Under the pieces are notes generated by a model. It worked only from the letters and a program-made list of their open reading frames with translations, was not told the origin of the DNA and searched no databases. DNA of 64,000 bases from assembly GCA_020636745.1 (NCBI GenBank), contig JACJXH010000001.1, positions 620,001 to 684,000 on the forward strand. The letters are read 5' to 3'. This document shows positions 1 to 8,472 of the stretch, piece by piece. Numbering within the stretch: the stretch's first letter is position 1; each line of letters begins with the position of its first letter. The position numbers and the translations under genes were made by a program. This DNA comes from Lentimicrobiaceae bacterium (GTDB lineage Bacteria; Bacteroidota; Bacteroidia; Bacteroidales; Lentimicrobiaceae).

Positions 1-2091
1 TACATTTCCTATGACAGCCCGGCCGGTTGGAAAGGTTACCGGAGCTCCTGTTGCATAAACCCAGTTTGCCGACAAAACAGCCCTTTCATTAAATTCATAG
101 TTCAATACAACGGAAATATTGTGAGGCTTCTCATAAGGGGCTCTGTATGAATTCCCGTTGTTAATTGCTGCAATTTTCCTGCGTGTGGCCGACCATGTAT
201 AGCTTACCCATCCGTTAAGTTTTCCGCTGTTCTTTTTTGCCATCAATTCCAGACCATAGGCCAGTCCGGTGCCGGTTCGAAGTTCACCCTCTAACTCCGG
301 ATTAAGCAAAAGTTCTGCATTGTCTTTAAAATCAATAACATCTGTCATGGTTTTATAATAAATTTCAGCAGAAGTTTCAATCGTATTCTCTTTCAGATTT
401 CTAAAATATCCGATAGCAAACTGATTGGCTTTTTGAGGTTTTACATTAGGGCTGCTTGGAAACCATAAATCAAGCGGGGTGCCGGCTGTTGAGTTTTGTG
501 CAAGGTGAATGTACTGAACTGTACGCGAGTAACTTGCCTTTATTGAGGCCTTGTTTGAAAGCATGTAGTTGATGCCAATTCTGGGTTCAAGAGCTGCGTA
601 AGTGTTAAAAATTTTTCTTTTACCATATGTAGTAGAATCGGTAACGATGTAGTTGTTATAATTGTAAACAGTACCCGGGCCGATATTTTGAAAGGCTGAA
701 AGCCTTACTCCGTATTTGATCAGCAAATTGTCAGTGATTTTTTGTTCATTGCTGGCATACAGGCCGTATTCCAATGCATAGTTGCGTTCAAGTTTAAATT
801 CGGTGTACAAACTCTCACTTCCTGTGCCTTTTGCGTTTCCAGGGTCAAATGTATGTACAATAGCCGAGGCTCCAAAACGAATGGAATTCCGAGGGCTGGC
901 ATACCATGAGAAATCAGCTTTTAAACTTTGGTTCTGCATTTTTGATTTCCACAGAAAAGAGTTGGCGTTTCCGTCGGGTGTACCCAGTTGATAATCATAC
1001 ATACTGTGTATGAAGGTAAAATTGGAGAATAGCTTTTGCGAAAAGAGATGGTTCCAGCGCAAAGTACCGGTTTGGTTGCCCAAACTCATGCGTGCAAAAT
1101 TGTTGCTGAATACGTCGCGACCAAAATAACCTGATAAAAAGATGCGGTTACGGTCGTTAATTTTATGATTTACTTTTGCGTTAAAATCATAGAAATACAA
1201 TATGTTGTCCCTGATGTCCTTGTTTTTGGCGAAGGGGAGGAAAATATCTACGTAAGTCCTGCGACCTGCTAATAAAAATGAGGTTTGGTCTTTTTCAAGC
1301 GGGCCTTCAACGGTTAGCCGGCTCGATATAGTGCCAATTCCGCCAGTTGCAGTGAGTGTTTTTTGATTTCCATCTTTCATGCGGATATCAAGCAGCGATG
1401 ATAAGCGACCACCGCTTGATGCCGGAATGTCGCCTTTGTAAAGGGTTACATCTTTTATGGCATCGTTATTAAAAACCGAGAAAAATCCAAGCAGATGTGA
1501 AGCGTTGTAAACAATTGCTTCGTCGAGCAATATCAGGTTTTGGTCAGGGCCTCCGCCTCGCACACTGAATCCTGATGAACCTTCGGCAGTTGACTGCACT
1601 CCTGGAAGCATCTGAATGGCTTTGATAATGTCTACTTCGCCCATCAGTGCCGGAATCCGGTTGATGGTTTTTATATCCATTCTTACAACACTCATTTCCG
1701 GTTTGCGAATGTTTTCATCGGGCCGTTCTCCTGTTATAATAACTTCCTTTAACTTTTGTTCTTTTGTTGAAAGTTCAATATTGATAGTTGTATTCTCTTG
1801 CAAATCAATTGCTTTCTCAATCGGAGAAAATCCAATAAATGAATAAATAATGGTATATCGACCCGGATTCAGACTAATAGAATAAAACCCGTATACATTG
1901 GATGTTGTACCTGTTTTGATTTCTTTGATATAAATTGTTGCTCCGATCAATTCTTCACCGGTTTGTTTTTCTTTTATATTGCCGCTTATGGTAAATCGTT
2001 TGCCCCCTGTTTCATCCGGAAAGGTAAAAGCCATTGCTGTGTTAAGCAAAATAAGTTGCAGAGATATTATAATCAGGTATTTGAGTTTCAT
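1..2091 (-). CDS. TonB-dependent outer-membrane receptor (partial, C-terminus outside window)
   Basis: The reading frame is open from the ATG at 2091 to the left edge, showing 697 codons; the end of the barrel is missing. A signal peptide (MKLKYLIIISLQ..., ending near TAMA) is followed by a carboxypeptidase-regulatory-like beta-sandwich at about residues 25-110 (GEELIGATIYIKE, VYGFYSISLNPGRY). A plug domain follows (VRGGGPDQNLILLDE near residue 173), then barrel strands rich in aromatic residues. Proteins of this layout import bulky substrates across the outer membrane using TonB energy. The substrate cannot be told, because no SusD partner or enzyme gene is visible; the missing left flank may hold one. 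It lies 45 bp downstream of a small outer-membrane protein gene on the same strand, so the two are probably one operon. The family call is secure; the function is inferred. Confidence 0.9.
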   Translation of the reverse strand, partial: MKLKYLIIISLQLILLNTAMAFTFPDETGGKRFTISGNIKEKQTGEELIGATIYIKEIKTGTTSNVYGFYSISLNPGRYTIIYSFIGFSPIEKAIDLQENTTINIELSTKEQKLKEVIITGERPDENIRKPEMSVVRMDIKTINRIPALMGEVDIIKAIQMLPGVQSTAEGSSGFSVRGGGPDQNLILLDEAIVYNASHLLGFFSVFNNDAIKDVTLYKGDIPASSGGRLSSLLDIRMKDGNQKTLTATGGIGTISSRLTVEGPLEKDQTSFLLAGRRTYVDIFLPFAKNKDIRDNILYFYDFNAKVNHKINDRNRIFLSGYFGRDVFSNNFARMSLGNQTGTLRWNHLFSQKLFSNFTFIHSMYDYQLGTPDGNANSFLWKSKMQNQSLKADFSWYASPRNSIRFGASAIVHTFDPGNAKGTGSESLYTEFKLERNYALEYGLYASNEQKITDNLLIKYGVRLSAFQNIGPGTVYNYNNYIVTDSTTYGKRKIFNTYAALEPRIGINYMLSNKASIKASYSRTVQYIHLAQNSTAGTPLDLWFPSSPNVKPQKANQFAIGYFRNLKENTIETSAEIYYKTMTDVIDFKDNAELLLNPELEGELRTGTGLAYGLELMAKKNSGKLNGWVSYTWSATRRKIAAINNGNSYRAPYEKPHNISVVLNYEFNERAVLSANWVYATGAPVTFPTGRAVIGNV

Positions 2092-2136
2092 TTGTAAATA
2101 GTGGTATTTAAGCGTGAATTTTACCAGGTTTATTGT

Positions 2137-2835
2137 TTATTTTCCAAATCCGCCAAAAAGCAAACCTATGGTTGCATGAGGTTGAGAAAAATCGGTATTT
2201 TGAAAATATTTTTTTTCCTGCCCCAGCTGGTTTACGTATGTTTTATCCAGGCCGCTGACAAACCTGTATCCTACGCCAATATTAAGTTTAAACCAGCGGT
2301 AAAGATTTAACTCAATTTCAGCCTGAGGATTAAAAACAAACACAACATCGTTCATAATGTTGTCATGCCAGTCAATATGATAGTCTCTTTCAGCCAGGCT
2401 TATGCTACCCCATCCGATTTTTGTACTTAATCCAAAATGAACCGCATTTTTAGGTTGATGAATGTAACCCAGCCACAAGCCTCCATATCCGAAGTCGGTT
2501 CTTACATCATAAAATGTAGAGATGTTGCCAAAATCATTTTCCATCTGAAGCTGTTTTAATCTGTGATCAGAACTCAGCCCTTCACCAAAAATGCCGGCAA
2601 AAAAAGTTTGATTAAAAAGTACGGCTCCACCGCCACCTGTAAGAACAGCCGGCTCGTTTGTTATTTGCGAAAAACTTAGGGTAGGCCCTCCAAAACCACT
2701 GATTTTGATGTTTTTTCCTGATAGGAGATATTGGGTTTCCTGGTTATTCTGCCCCAAAGCAATTACTGTGTAAAGCAGCAGAAAGAAAAATATCAGAATG
2801 GATGCAATGGTGTTGAGTTTTTTTAAGGATATCAT
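2137..2835 (-). CDS. Predicted secreted/outer-membrane beta-barrel protein, function unknown
   Basis: This 232-residue protein has a long hydrophobic N-terminal stretch (residues 8-28) ending in ALGQ, consistent with export. The remainder alternates polar and aromatic residues with Gly (FGGPTLSFSQI, FGYGGLWLGYIHQ, LNIGVGYRFVSGL) and ends in a short beta-strand (ATIGLLFGGFGK), as small outer-membrane barrels do. I do not recognise a named family. It sits immediately upstream of the TonB receptor gene with a 45-bp gap and may share its transcript. A TAnnTTTG box lies about 27 bp upstream of the start. Role unknown. Confidence 0.7.
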   Translation of the reverse strand: MISLKKLNTIASILIFFFLLLYTVIALGQNNQETQYLLSGKNIKISGFGGPTLSFSQITNEPAVLTGGGGAVLFNQTFFAGIFGEGLSSDHRLKQLQMENDFGNISTFYDVRTDFGYGGLWLGYIHQPKNAVHFGLSTKIGWGSISLAERDYHIDWHDNIMNDVVFVFNPQAEIELNLYRWFKLNIGVGYRFVSGLDKTYVNQLGQEKKYFQNTDFSQPHATIGLLFGGFGK

Positions 2836-2861
2836 CAGTTTTGAGATTAAGTTTACTTGTG

Positions 2862-2869
2862 CAAAAATA
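2862..2869 (-). promoter_or_regulatory. Candidate -7 box (TATTTTTG) of the barrel/TonB receptor operon
   Basis: A perfect match to the Bacteroidota -7 consensus TAnnTTTG on the minus strand, about 27 bp upstream of the start at 2835. No matching TTTG at the -33 spacing was seen, so support is moderate. Confidence 0.4.
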
Positions 2870-2979
2870 GATCTCAGTAATGATACCCCCTCATCAGAAT
2901 CGGTAGAAGGGCATTTTGGCAGGATGAATTACTCAATCTGACGGATGAATTGTCAGCGCAGAGTGTATAAAAACGCAAA

Positions 2980-4158
2980 TCAGGCGAGTTTTCTTCGCTT
3001 TAATTCGGTTTGAATAAGTAAAAGCTCCCGGCTGGTCTGACCAGCGATGGAGGTGTTTTCTTCGGCCCGGCGAATAAGGTATGGCATCACTGATTTAACG
3101 GGCCCATAAGGGACATATTTGGCCACATTAAAACCTGCATTTGCCAGATTGAAGCTGATGTGGTCGCTCATGCCAAATAATTGTGCAAACCAGATGCGCC
3201 TGTCATCACGGGGAATGTTTAGCCTGTCCATTTCGTTTGCCAGCAACTGATTGCTGTTTTCATTGTGCGAACCGCAAAAAATTTCAACAACATCAAGGTT
3301 GTTCACTGAAATGTTTAATGCTTCATCAAAGGCCTTGTCAGTGGCAGCTTTGTTGGGATGAATTGGAGACGGATAGCCCATTTCTGCCGCCCTGAACCGC
3401 TCTTTTTCCATGTAGGCGCCTCTCACAAACTTCACACCAAGAAAATATTTCCCTTCTTTTGCCTTGCTGATGCTTTTTTTCAGAAATGCAATCCTGTCAT
3501 GCCTGTACATCTGCAGGGTATTAAATACAATGGCTTTTTCTTTGTTGAATTTTTGCATCATGCTTTCAACAACTTCATCAACCAGATGCTGATACCAGCT
3601 GTCTTCCGCGTCAATCATAAGCGGCACCCCTGACTGACTGGCTGCACTGCAAAGTATTTCTATTCTGTTTTTAAATTTTTCAAACTCGGCCAACATGATA
3701 TTGTTCAGTGGCTTATCAGGAGAGGCTTCGTCAAGCAATTTGTGAGAAGCAAATGCCGTGGGCTTGAAAACAGCAAAAGGAATGTGTGGGTTTCCGGCGG
3801 CATTTTTTATAGAGCGCAATGTTTCGTCAAGCGTAAGCTGCATGCTTTTTTCATCGTGTTTTCCTTCAACAGAATAATCGAGAATGGAATGTACCCTGTA
3901 ATTTGCCAAATTATTGACTACAGGTTCACAGTCGCTTAGGGTAAATCCGCCTACAAAATGACTGTAGATGGTTGGTTTTACAGCCCAGTCAACTGGAATG
4001 CCGGTTTGAAGTGCGAAATTCATTAATACTTTGCCGGTTTTAACAATCCAGGGCTTCGATAAAGTTTGAAAGAGCAAACGGGCTTTGCGTAAATCATGCC
4101 CGGAATAGTGCCTGAAGGCAATCTCAGTGTTGTCGAATCCGGAAATCAGAGGCTCCAT
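2980..4158 (-). CDS. Proline dehydrogenase (monofunctional PutA-type)
   Basis: A 392-residue cytoplasmic flavoenzyme that oxidises proline to pyrroline-5-carboxylate, the first step of proline catabolism. The signature of the family's FAD and substrate site is visible: RGAYMEKERFRAAEMGYP (about residues 245-262), and YVPYGPVKSVMPYLIRRAEE near residues 350-367, the C-terminal helix whose paired arginines bind the proline carboxylate. The length fits stand-alone PRODH enzymes of this phylum rather than bifunctional PutA, so the P5C dehydrogenase must be elsewhere. It is divergent from aroB, with 111 bp between the two starts. A TACATTTG box lies about 20 bp before its ATG. Confidence is high from the motifs. 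Confidence 0.93.
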   Translation of the reverse strand: MEPLISGFDNTEIAFRHYSGHDLRKARLLFQTLSKPWIVKTGKVLMNFALQTGIPVDWAVKPTIYSHFVGGFTLSDCEPVVNNLANYRVHSILDYSVEGKHDEKSMQLTLDETLRSIKNAAGNPHIPFAVFKPTAFASHKLLDEASPDKPLNNIMLAEFEKFKNRIEILCSAASQSGVPLMIDAEDSWYQHLVDEVVESMMQKFNKEKAIVFNTLQMYRHDRIAFLKKSISKAKEGKYFLGVKFVRGAYMEKERFRAAEMGYPSPIHPNKAATDKAFDEALNISVNNLDVVEIFCGSHNENSNQLLANEMDRLNIPRDDRRIWFAQLFGMSDHISFNLANAGFNVAKYVPYGPVKSVMPYLIRRAEENTSIAGQTSRELLLIQTELKRRKLA

Positions 4159-4178
4159 AAATGGCTGCTTTTTTTTGC

Positions 4179-4186
4179 CAAATGTA
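4179..4186 (-). promoter_or_regulatory. Candidate -7 box (TACATTTG) for proline dehydrogenase
   Basis: Exact TAnnTTTG match on the minus strand, 20 bp upstream of the proline dehydrogenase ATG at 4158. It would give a leader of only about 12-15 nt. No clear -33 TTTG was found. Confidence 0.45.
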
Positions 4187-4257
4187 CAAATTCACATTAA
4201 ATATTATGGGCATGGATAAACGTTTTACATTTTTTACTGTTTAATAGTAAAAACTTG

Positions 4258-4265
4258 TAAGTTTG
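4258..4265 (+). promoter_or_regulatory. Candidate -7 box (TAAGTTTG) of aroB, implying a leaderless mRNA
   Basis: Exact TAnnTTTG match ending only 4 bp before the aroB ATG at 4270. With the usual distance from this box to the start site, transcription would begin at or within a base or two of the ATG. Confidence 0.5.
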
Positions 4266-4269
4266 CAAT

Positions 4270-5379
4270 ATGGCGAAGAAATTGCATACACTTGAGATAG
4301 CAGGAAGCCCCGTTTATGTAGGTCAGGGGGTGTTTGAAAAGTTACAGACCAACCTCAGTTCTGAATTGTCGTCAAAAGAAACCTTTTTTCTTTTAGCCGA
4401 TGACAATACAATGAGAGATTGTTATCCGCTGCTGGTAGAAATGGTACCACAGCTTGAGAAGGCCTATAAAATTATTATTTCACCCGGTGAGGATCAGAAA
4501 ACTTTGCAAACCTGTGAAAAAATCTGGAATCAGATGGCTGTAGCTGGTGCAAATCGCAATTCGTTGCTTTTTAATCTGGGTGGAGGTGTGATTACTGATA
4601 TGGGAGGATTTGCTGCTTCTGTGTTTCACAGGGGTATGTCCTTTATCAACATCCCTACAACGCTTATGTCCATGATTGATGCTTCTCACGGTGGAAAAAC
4701 TGGCGTTGACCTTTATTCATTGAAAAATCAAATAGGCTTGTTTTCGAAATCGGCAGGGGTTTATGTGTGGCCCGGTTTTTTAAATACATTGCCTCACAGG
4801 CAGATGCTTTCAGGTTATGCCGAAATGATGAAGCATGCGCTTATTGCTGACGCCAATTTCTGGAAAAGACTTACTCGCCTGCCCATGGCTGTCATCAGCA
4901 ATTGGGAGGAATTTATTCTGGAGGCCATTCAGATAAAAAGCAAGATTGTGAATCGGGATCCTAACGAAACCGGGGTGCGCAGGCTGCTTAATTTTGGTCA
5001 TACAATGGGGCACGCTTTTGAAACATATTCATTACGTCATGACGAATCGTCGTTAACTCATGGTGAAGCCGTGGCTATGGGAATGATATGTGAAGCATAT
5101 ATTTCATACAGGATTCTCGGATTTGACCATACACAGCGCGATGAACTTGTTAAACAGATTTTGCTGAATTTTAATCACTATAAAATCCCGACAACGGCCA
5201 TTGATGAGCTGGTTGAAATAACCAATTATGACAAAAAAAACCGCAAAGGTCGTCTGAATCTTACTTTACTGCGTGATATAGGTAAAGCGGTTGAAGGTCA
5301 TCATTGTGAGCTGGCTCTTGTTCGCGAATGTCTTTTCAGGTATACCGATTTTAGCCGGCATGTTCCTGTTGAAGGATAA
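4270..5379 (+). CDS. aroB: 3-dehydroquinate synthase
   Basis: A 369-residue NAD- and zinc-dependent enzyme that converts DAHP to 3-dehydroquinate, the second step of the shikimate pathway. The NAD-binding loop GGGVITDMGG is at residues 104-113. The substrate loop contains SMIDASHGGKTGVDL. The metal ligands expected for the family are E185 (in GYAEMMKHAL), H244 (NFGHTMGH) and H264 (LTHGEA). It stands alone, with no other aro gene in the window. The start is fixed by conservation right up to the N-terminus and by a -7 box immediately before it. Confidence 0.95.
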   Translation: MAKKLHTLEIAGSPVYVGQGVFEKLQTNLSSELSSKETFFLLADDNTMRDCYPLLVEMVPQLEKAYKIIISPGEDQKTLQTCEKIWNQMAVAGANRNSLLFNLGGGVITDMGGFAASVFHRGMSFINIPTTLMSMIDASHGGKTGVDLYSLKNQIGLFSKSAGVYVWPGFLNTLPHRQMLSGYAEMMKHALIADANFWKRLTRLPMAVISNWEEFILEAIQIKSKIVNRDPNETGVRRLLNFGHTMGHAFETYSLRHDESSLTHGEAVAMGMICEAYISYRILGFDHTQRDELVKQILLNFNHYKIPTTAIDELVEITNYDKKNRKGRLNLTLLRDIGKAVEGHHCELALVRECLFRYTDFSRHVPVEG

Positions 5380-5431
5380 GCTCACTGCTTAAATCCATTG
5401 AATTGGTTGTGGATGCAATTGAGAGTAAAAT

Positions 5432-6244
5432 TTATTTCTCCGGGTAGATTCGGCTCTGCGATAGAATGCGTCTGGTAATGAGCGTTCTGAATCTGGAATC
5501 ATCCTCTTTGATAATGTCAATGTTCATGGCAAATATCCAGGTGTTGTCAGCAGCTTTCACAAAGCCGGTGTACCAGCCAATTTGATGGGCAATTCTGGCT
5601 GCCCAGCCGGTTTTGGCATACAAACTGCGCCCTGGAACTGAGTCAACAAACATCATGTTTTTTACCTGTTTTTGCACTGACTTGTCAAATGGCAGCTCTT
5701 CCAGATAAAGCGACTTGACAAAGGCTAACTGTTCCATAGCCGAAATGGCAATATCACCTTCCAGCCAGAAATTATCTATCTGAGGCCCGGTTTTCATGTT
5801 TCCATATCTGCATTTTGTAAGCCAGTTTTCTATGGCTTCGCGACCTGAGCGGCGGGCCAGCTCCTGATAAACCCATATAGCAGATACCCGGAAAGCCTCC
5901 TCTAAGGTAAGATCGTGATTCCAGGCTTCAACACTGCGCTTTGTGCCATCCCATTTGAAAATTTCGTCTTTTCCGTTTACTGCTTTTTCTTGTAACCCAA
6001 TCAAAGCATTCATTATTTTAAAGGTAGATGCCGGCAAATAAGGCACATTGGCTCTGGATTGATTTAAAATTGTGTATTCCTCAGATTTTACGTTATAAAG
6101 CACAAATGTTCCGCTTACACCAAACTCTTTATAAATCATGCCCCATGCAAGTGTGTCTGATGCAGTTGATTGTGCTTTCAGGCCCGAGAATGCAGATAAG
6201 AGCATTAATAAAACAGCGAATTTTACGATAGAGTCTTTTTTCAT
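5432..6244 (-). CDS. Class D (OXA-type) serine beta-lactamase
   Basis: A 270-residue periplasmic enzyme with a cleavable signal peptide (about residues 1-24, ending LKAQ). Class D hallmarks are all present: S73-T-F-K76 with the lysine that is carbamylated in this class, YGN at 147-149, a FWLEG segment at 159-163 of the omega-loop region, and KTG at 211-213. The second motif is S-A-I (121-123) instead of the usual S-x-V, a conservative change. Members hydrolyse penicillins and in some cases cephalosporins or carbapenems; the spectrum cannot be read from sequence. No mobile-element sequence surrounds it, so it looks like a resident chromosomal gene. A narrower penicillin-binding or sensor role is less likely, since no receptor or regulator gene adjoins it. 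Confidence 0.9.
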   Translation of the reverse strand: MKKDSIVKFAVLLMLLSAFSGLKAQSTASDTLAWGMIYKEFGVSGTFVLYNVKSEEYTILNQSRANVPYLPASTFKIMNALIGLQEKAVNGKDEIFKWDGTKRSVEAWNHDLTLEEAFRVSAIWVYQELARRSGREAIENWLTKCRYGNMKTGPQIDNFWLEGDIAISAMEQLAFVKSLYLEELPFDKSVQKQVKNMMFVDSVPGRSLYAKTGWAARIAHQIGWYTGFVKAADNTWIFAMNIDIIKEDDSRFRTLITRRILSQSRIYPEK

Positions 6245-6391
6245 GATTCTGCAATTTCCGGGGTTTTGAGATTATAATCTTTTTATGCCCTAACACAAAA
6301 ATCCGGGAATTAATTGTTTGTTTCTGAAATTGACTGCTTCAACTCCTGAAAGACAGATGCATTCTTTGCCGGATTCAAATTTTTCAATTTC

Positions 6392-6423
6392 GTTGATAAT
6401 TCCGCAAATATAGCGTAGGTTTG
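6392..6423 (+). promoter_or_regulatory. Bacteroidota-type promoter of the LutA-like gene (GTTG-N20-TAGGTTTG)
   Basis: TTG at 6393-6395 and an exact TAnnTTTG box at 6416-6423 are separated by 20 bp, the spacing expected for this phylum. Transcription would start near 6430, 12 bp ahead of the ATG at 6442. Confidence 0.55.
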
Positions 6424-6441
6424 TTCTAAAATTGCATATTC

Positions 6442-7170
6442 ATGATTGTTGATATTTTTATCCCCTGCTTTATTGATCAGCTTTACCCTGAAACCGGTTT
6501 TAACATGGTAAAAGTGCTTGAAAAAGCGGGCGTTGGCGTTAGGTATAACAAAAACCAGACTTGTTGCGGGCAGATTGCTTTTAACAGTGGTTTTTGGGAT
6601 CACGCCAAATCGATGGGCGAAAAGTTTATTCATGATTTTAAGGATTGTCAGTATGTGGTGGCTCCCTCAGCTTCCTGTGTGGGCATGGTAAGAAATTACT
6701 ACGATGAGATGTTTTATAATTCAGCTTTGCACAATGAATACAGATTGCTGAGGAAGAATATATTCGAAATATCTGATTTTCTGGTCAATGTATTGCATGT
6801 CAGAGATGTTGGGGCTACTTTTAATCACCGCATTACTTATCACGATAGTTGCGCTGCACTGCGCGAATACGGCCTAAAGGATGAACCACGAATTTTGTTA
6901 AGTCACGTGCGTGGTATCGAATTGATTGAAATGGAGGAGACGAATGTTTGCTGTGGTTTCGGAGGCACTTTTTCGGTAAAACATGAGGCTGTTTCAACGG
7001 CTATGGGCGATCATAAACTTCAGCAGGCGCTTAAAACTGGTGCTGAGTATATTGTTTCAACTGATGCTTCCTGTCTGATGCATCAGGAAGGAATTATTCA
7101 AAAGCAGAATTTACCATTAAAAACCATTCACCTCGTTGATATACTTGCTTCCGGCTGGGACGAATTATAA
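6442..7170 (+). CDS. LutA/YkgE-like (Fe-S)-binding protein with two CCG domains
   Basis: A 242-residue cytoplasmic protein with duplicated cysteine-rich CCG domains: C9, C41-C42-G43 and C79 in the first half, and C137, C170-C171-G172 and C211 in the second. This matches LutA of the LutABC L-lactate oxidation complex and the heterodisulfide-reductase-like electron-transfer subunits. The usual partners LutB and LutC are not adjacent, so it may work with a remote LutBC or another flavin/Fe-S partner. A good promoter lies just upstream. It converges on the next gene, and the two stop codons abut within TTATAA at 7165-7170. The family is secure; the partner and substrate are uncertain. Confidence 0.85.
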   Translation: MIVDIFIPCFIDQLYPETGFNMVKVLEKAGVGVRYNKNQTCCGQIAFNSGFWDHAKSMGEKFIHDFKDCQYVVAPSASCVGMVRNYYDEMFYNSALHNEYRLLRKNIFEISDFLVNVLHVRDVGATFNHRITYHDSCAALREYGLKDEPRILLSHVRGIELIEMEETNVCCGFGGTFSVKHEAVSTAMGDHKLQQALKTGAEYIVSTDASCLMHQEGIIQKQNLPLKTIHLVDILASGWDEL

Positions 7171-8472
7171 TTCTATTCGTTTTTTCATGTGTATCCATGA
7201 ACGGATCTGGGATTGAATAATGCCTTGTCTGTCAATTAAAAAAACGATTGGCCCCTCGCCGTTTTTAATCATTTTATGAAGTTTTTTCTTCTCTTTCTCA
7301 GTCAGTACTATTCTGGTTGTTGTTGCCGGCATTGAATCACTGGCCAGGATAGAATCCGTTAAGATAAGCATTTGCCAATCAGCTGCAGAAAGACTACTGC
7401 CCATTAATACCAACTCAGACTCCATTTTTTTGCCCCATTCGCATGCCGGCAACGAAATCAGCAATGCGGTTTTTTTGTCTTTGCCGGGTATTCTTATTTC
7501 CTGCTGGTTGATTTTATACCTTGACACAGGGAATTTCTCTCCAACAAAACTTTCGTGTTGGGTGTACTCAAAAGGTAAGGGCAGGGTTGATATTTCCCTG
7601 GCTAATTCGTTGTATCCAAGCTTTTTAAATCCTTCTGACAGGTATTCCCGGATGAATTTATACATGGGTTGGGATGGCTCTGCGGCAGCCAGCAGATTTA
7701 ATGCAGCATCTCTGAATTTTTCTGAGAGACTGTCAGCATTTTTATTCATGGTAATTACCAGTGACAAATAGGAAATGATTTTGGCAGAAATCGCATTGGT
7801 TCGTAATAGTGTCGTATCGTCAAAAGGCCCTTCGTCAAGATAATGGAGGTAAGAGTATGATGTTTTTTTCTGGTTATCCCATAATGGGTCTGGTGTTGGA
7901 GTCCGGTCGATGCTGATAAGCTTAGCCGTTAAGGAGGAGGGAAGGGTTTGGATTAAATGCGAAGTAAAATCAAGTTCCTGTTGCTCAAGTGAGAGGATTT
8001 CATCACGTAAAGCCCTGCTGTGCTCGTTGTTTACTGGTATTTCAGGAAGCTTTCTTCTTAATATCTGCAGGCGATATTGACTGTTGACTCTGTATTTTAA
8101 ATATTGATAATAAAGCTTGTTTTCGCCTGATTGCGAAATCTTCATACTGTCAAGCAGATGATTTATATCAGTTGAAAAAGAAATTGCTTCGCCCGTATAA
8201 ACAAAGTCGAGAAACCGTCGGTTTTCCAGCAGGATTCTGTACAAACCAAAAGGTTTGGGGCCAGCTGAAAGCATATTGAAATGCCCGTGAACATCTGTTA
8301 CAGCAGAGTCGCAGATTTTTGCATCTGCACCCATGAACGCTTGAAGAAAAACTGTCTTGTCGCTGTAGTTTTTAAGCGATCCATCAATAGATAGTTGCTG
8401 CGCTTTAACTTGCCCGGTTAACAAGGCCGTAATGAGGAACAGCAATGGCAACAGGCTGAATCTTGCATGCAT
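7165..8472 (-). CDS. DUF4369 / thioredoxin-fold-like exported protein lacking a CxxC motif
   Basis: A 435-residue protein with a signal peptide (residues 1-24, ending VKAQ). The first 100 or so mature residues match the DUF4369 beta-sandwich often found ahead of periplasmic thioredoxin domains in this phylum (LSIDGSLKNYSDKTVFLQAF). The C-terminal 110 residues keep the general order of a TlpA-like fold (TALLISLPACEW, then WQMLILTD, then GPIVFLIDRQGII). The redox CxxC is reduced to one cysteine in PACEWGKKM near residue 340, so disulfide exchange is unlikely. Its ATG overlaps the stop of the upstream lipoprotein gene by one base (TAATG), indicating translational coupling. The domain call is moderately sure; the function is unknown. 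Confidence 0.65.
   Translation of the reverse strand: MHARFSLLPLLFLITALLTGQVKAQQLSIDGSLKNYSDKTVFLQAFMGADAKICDSAVTDVHGHFNMLSAGPKPFGLYRILLENRRFLDFVYTGEAISFSTDINHLLDSMKISQSGENKLYYQYLKYRVNSQYRLQILRRKLPEIPVNNEHSRALRDEILSLEQQELDFTSHLIQTLPSSLTAKLISIDRTPTPDPLWDNQKKTSYSYLHYLDEGPFDDTTLLRTNAISAKIISYLSLVITMNKNADSLSEKFRDAALNLLAAAEPSQPMYKFIREYLSEGFKKLGYNELAREISTLPLPFEYTQHESFVGEKFPVSRYKINQQEIRIPGKDKKTALLISLPACEWGKKMESELVLMGSSLSAADWQMLILTDSILASDSMPATTTRIVLTEKEKKKLHKMIKNGEGPIVFLIDRQGIIQSQIRSWIHMKKRIEL

Noticed and set aside
6310..6633. 107-codon minus-strand frame near the LutA-like gene
   Set aside because: Antisense to the LutA start and its promoter; no recognisable protein features.
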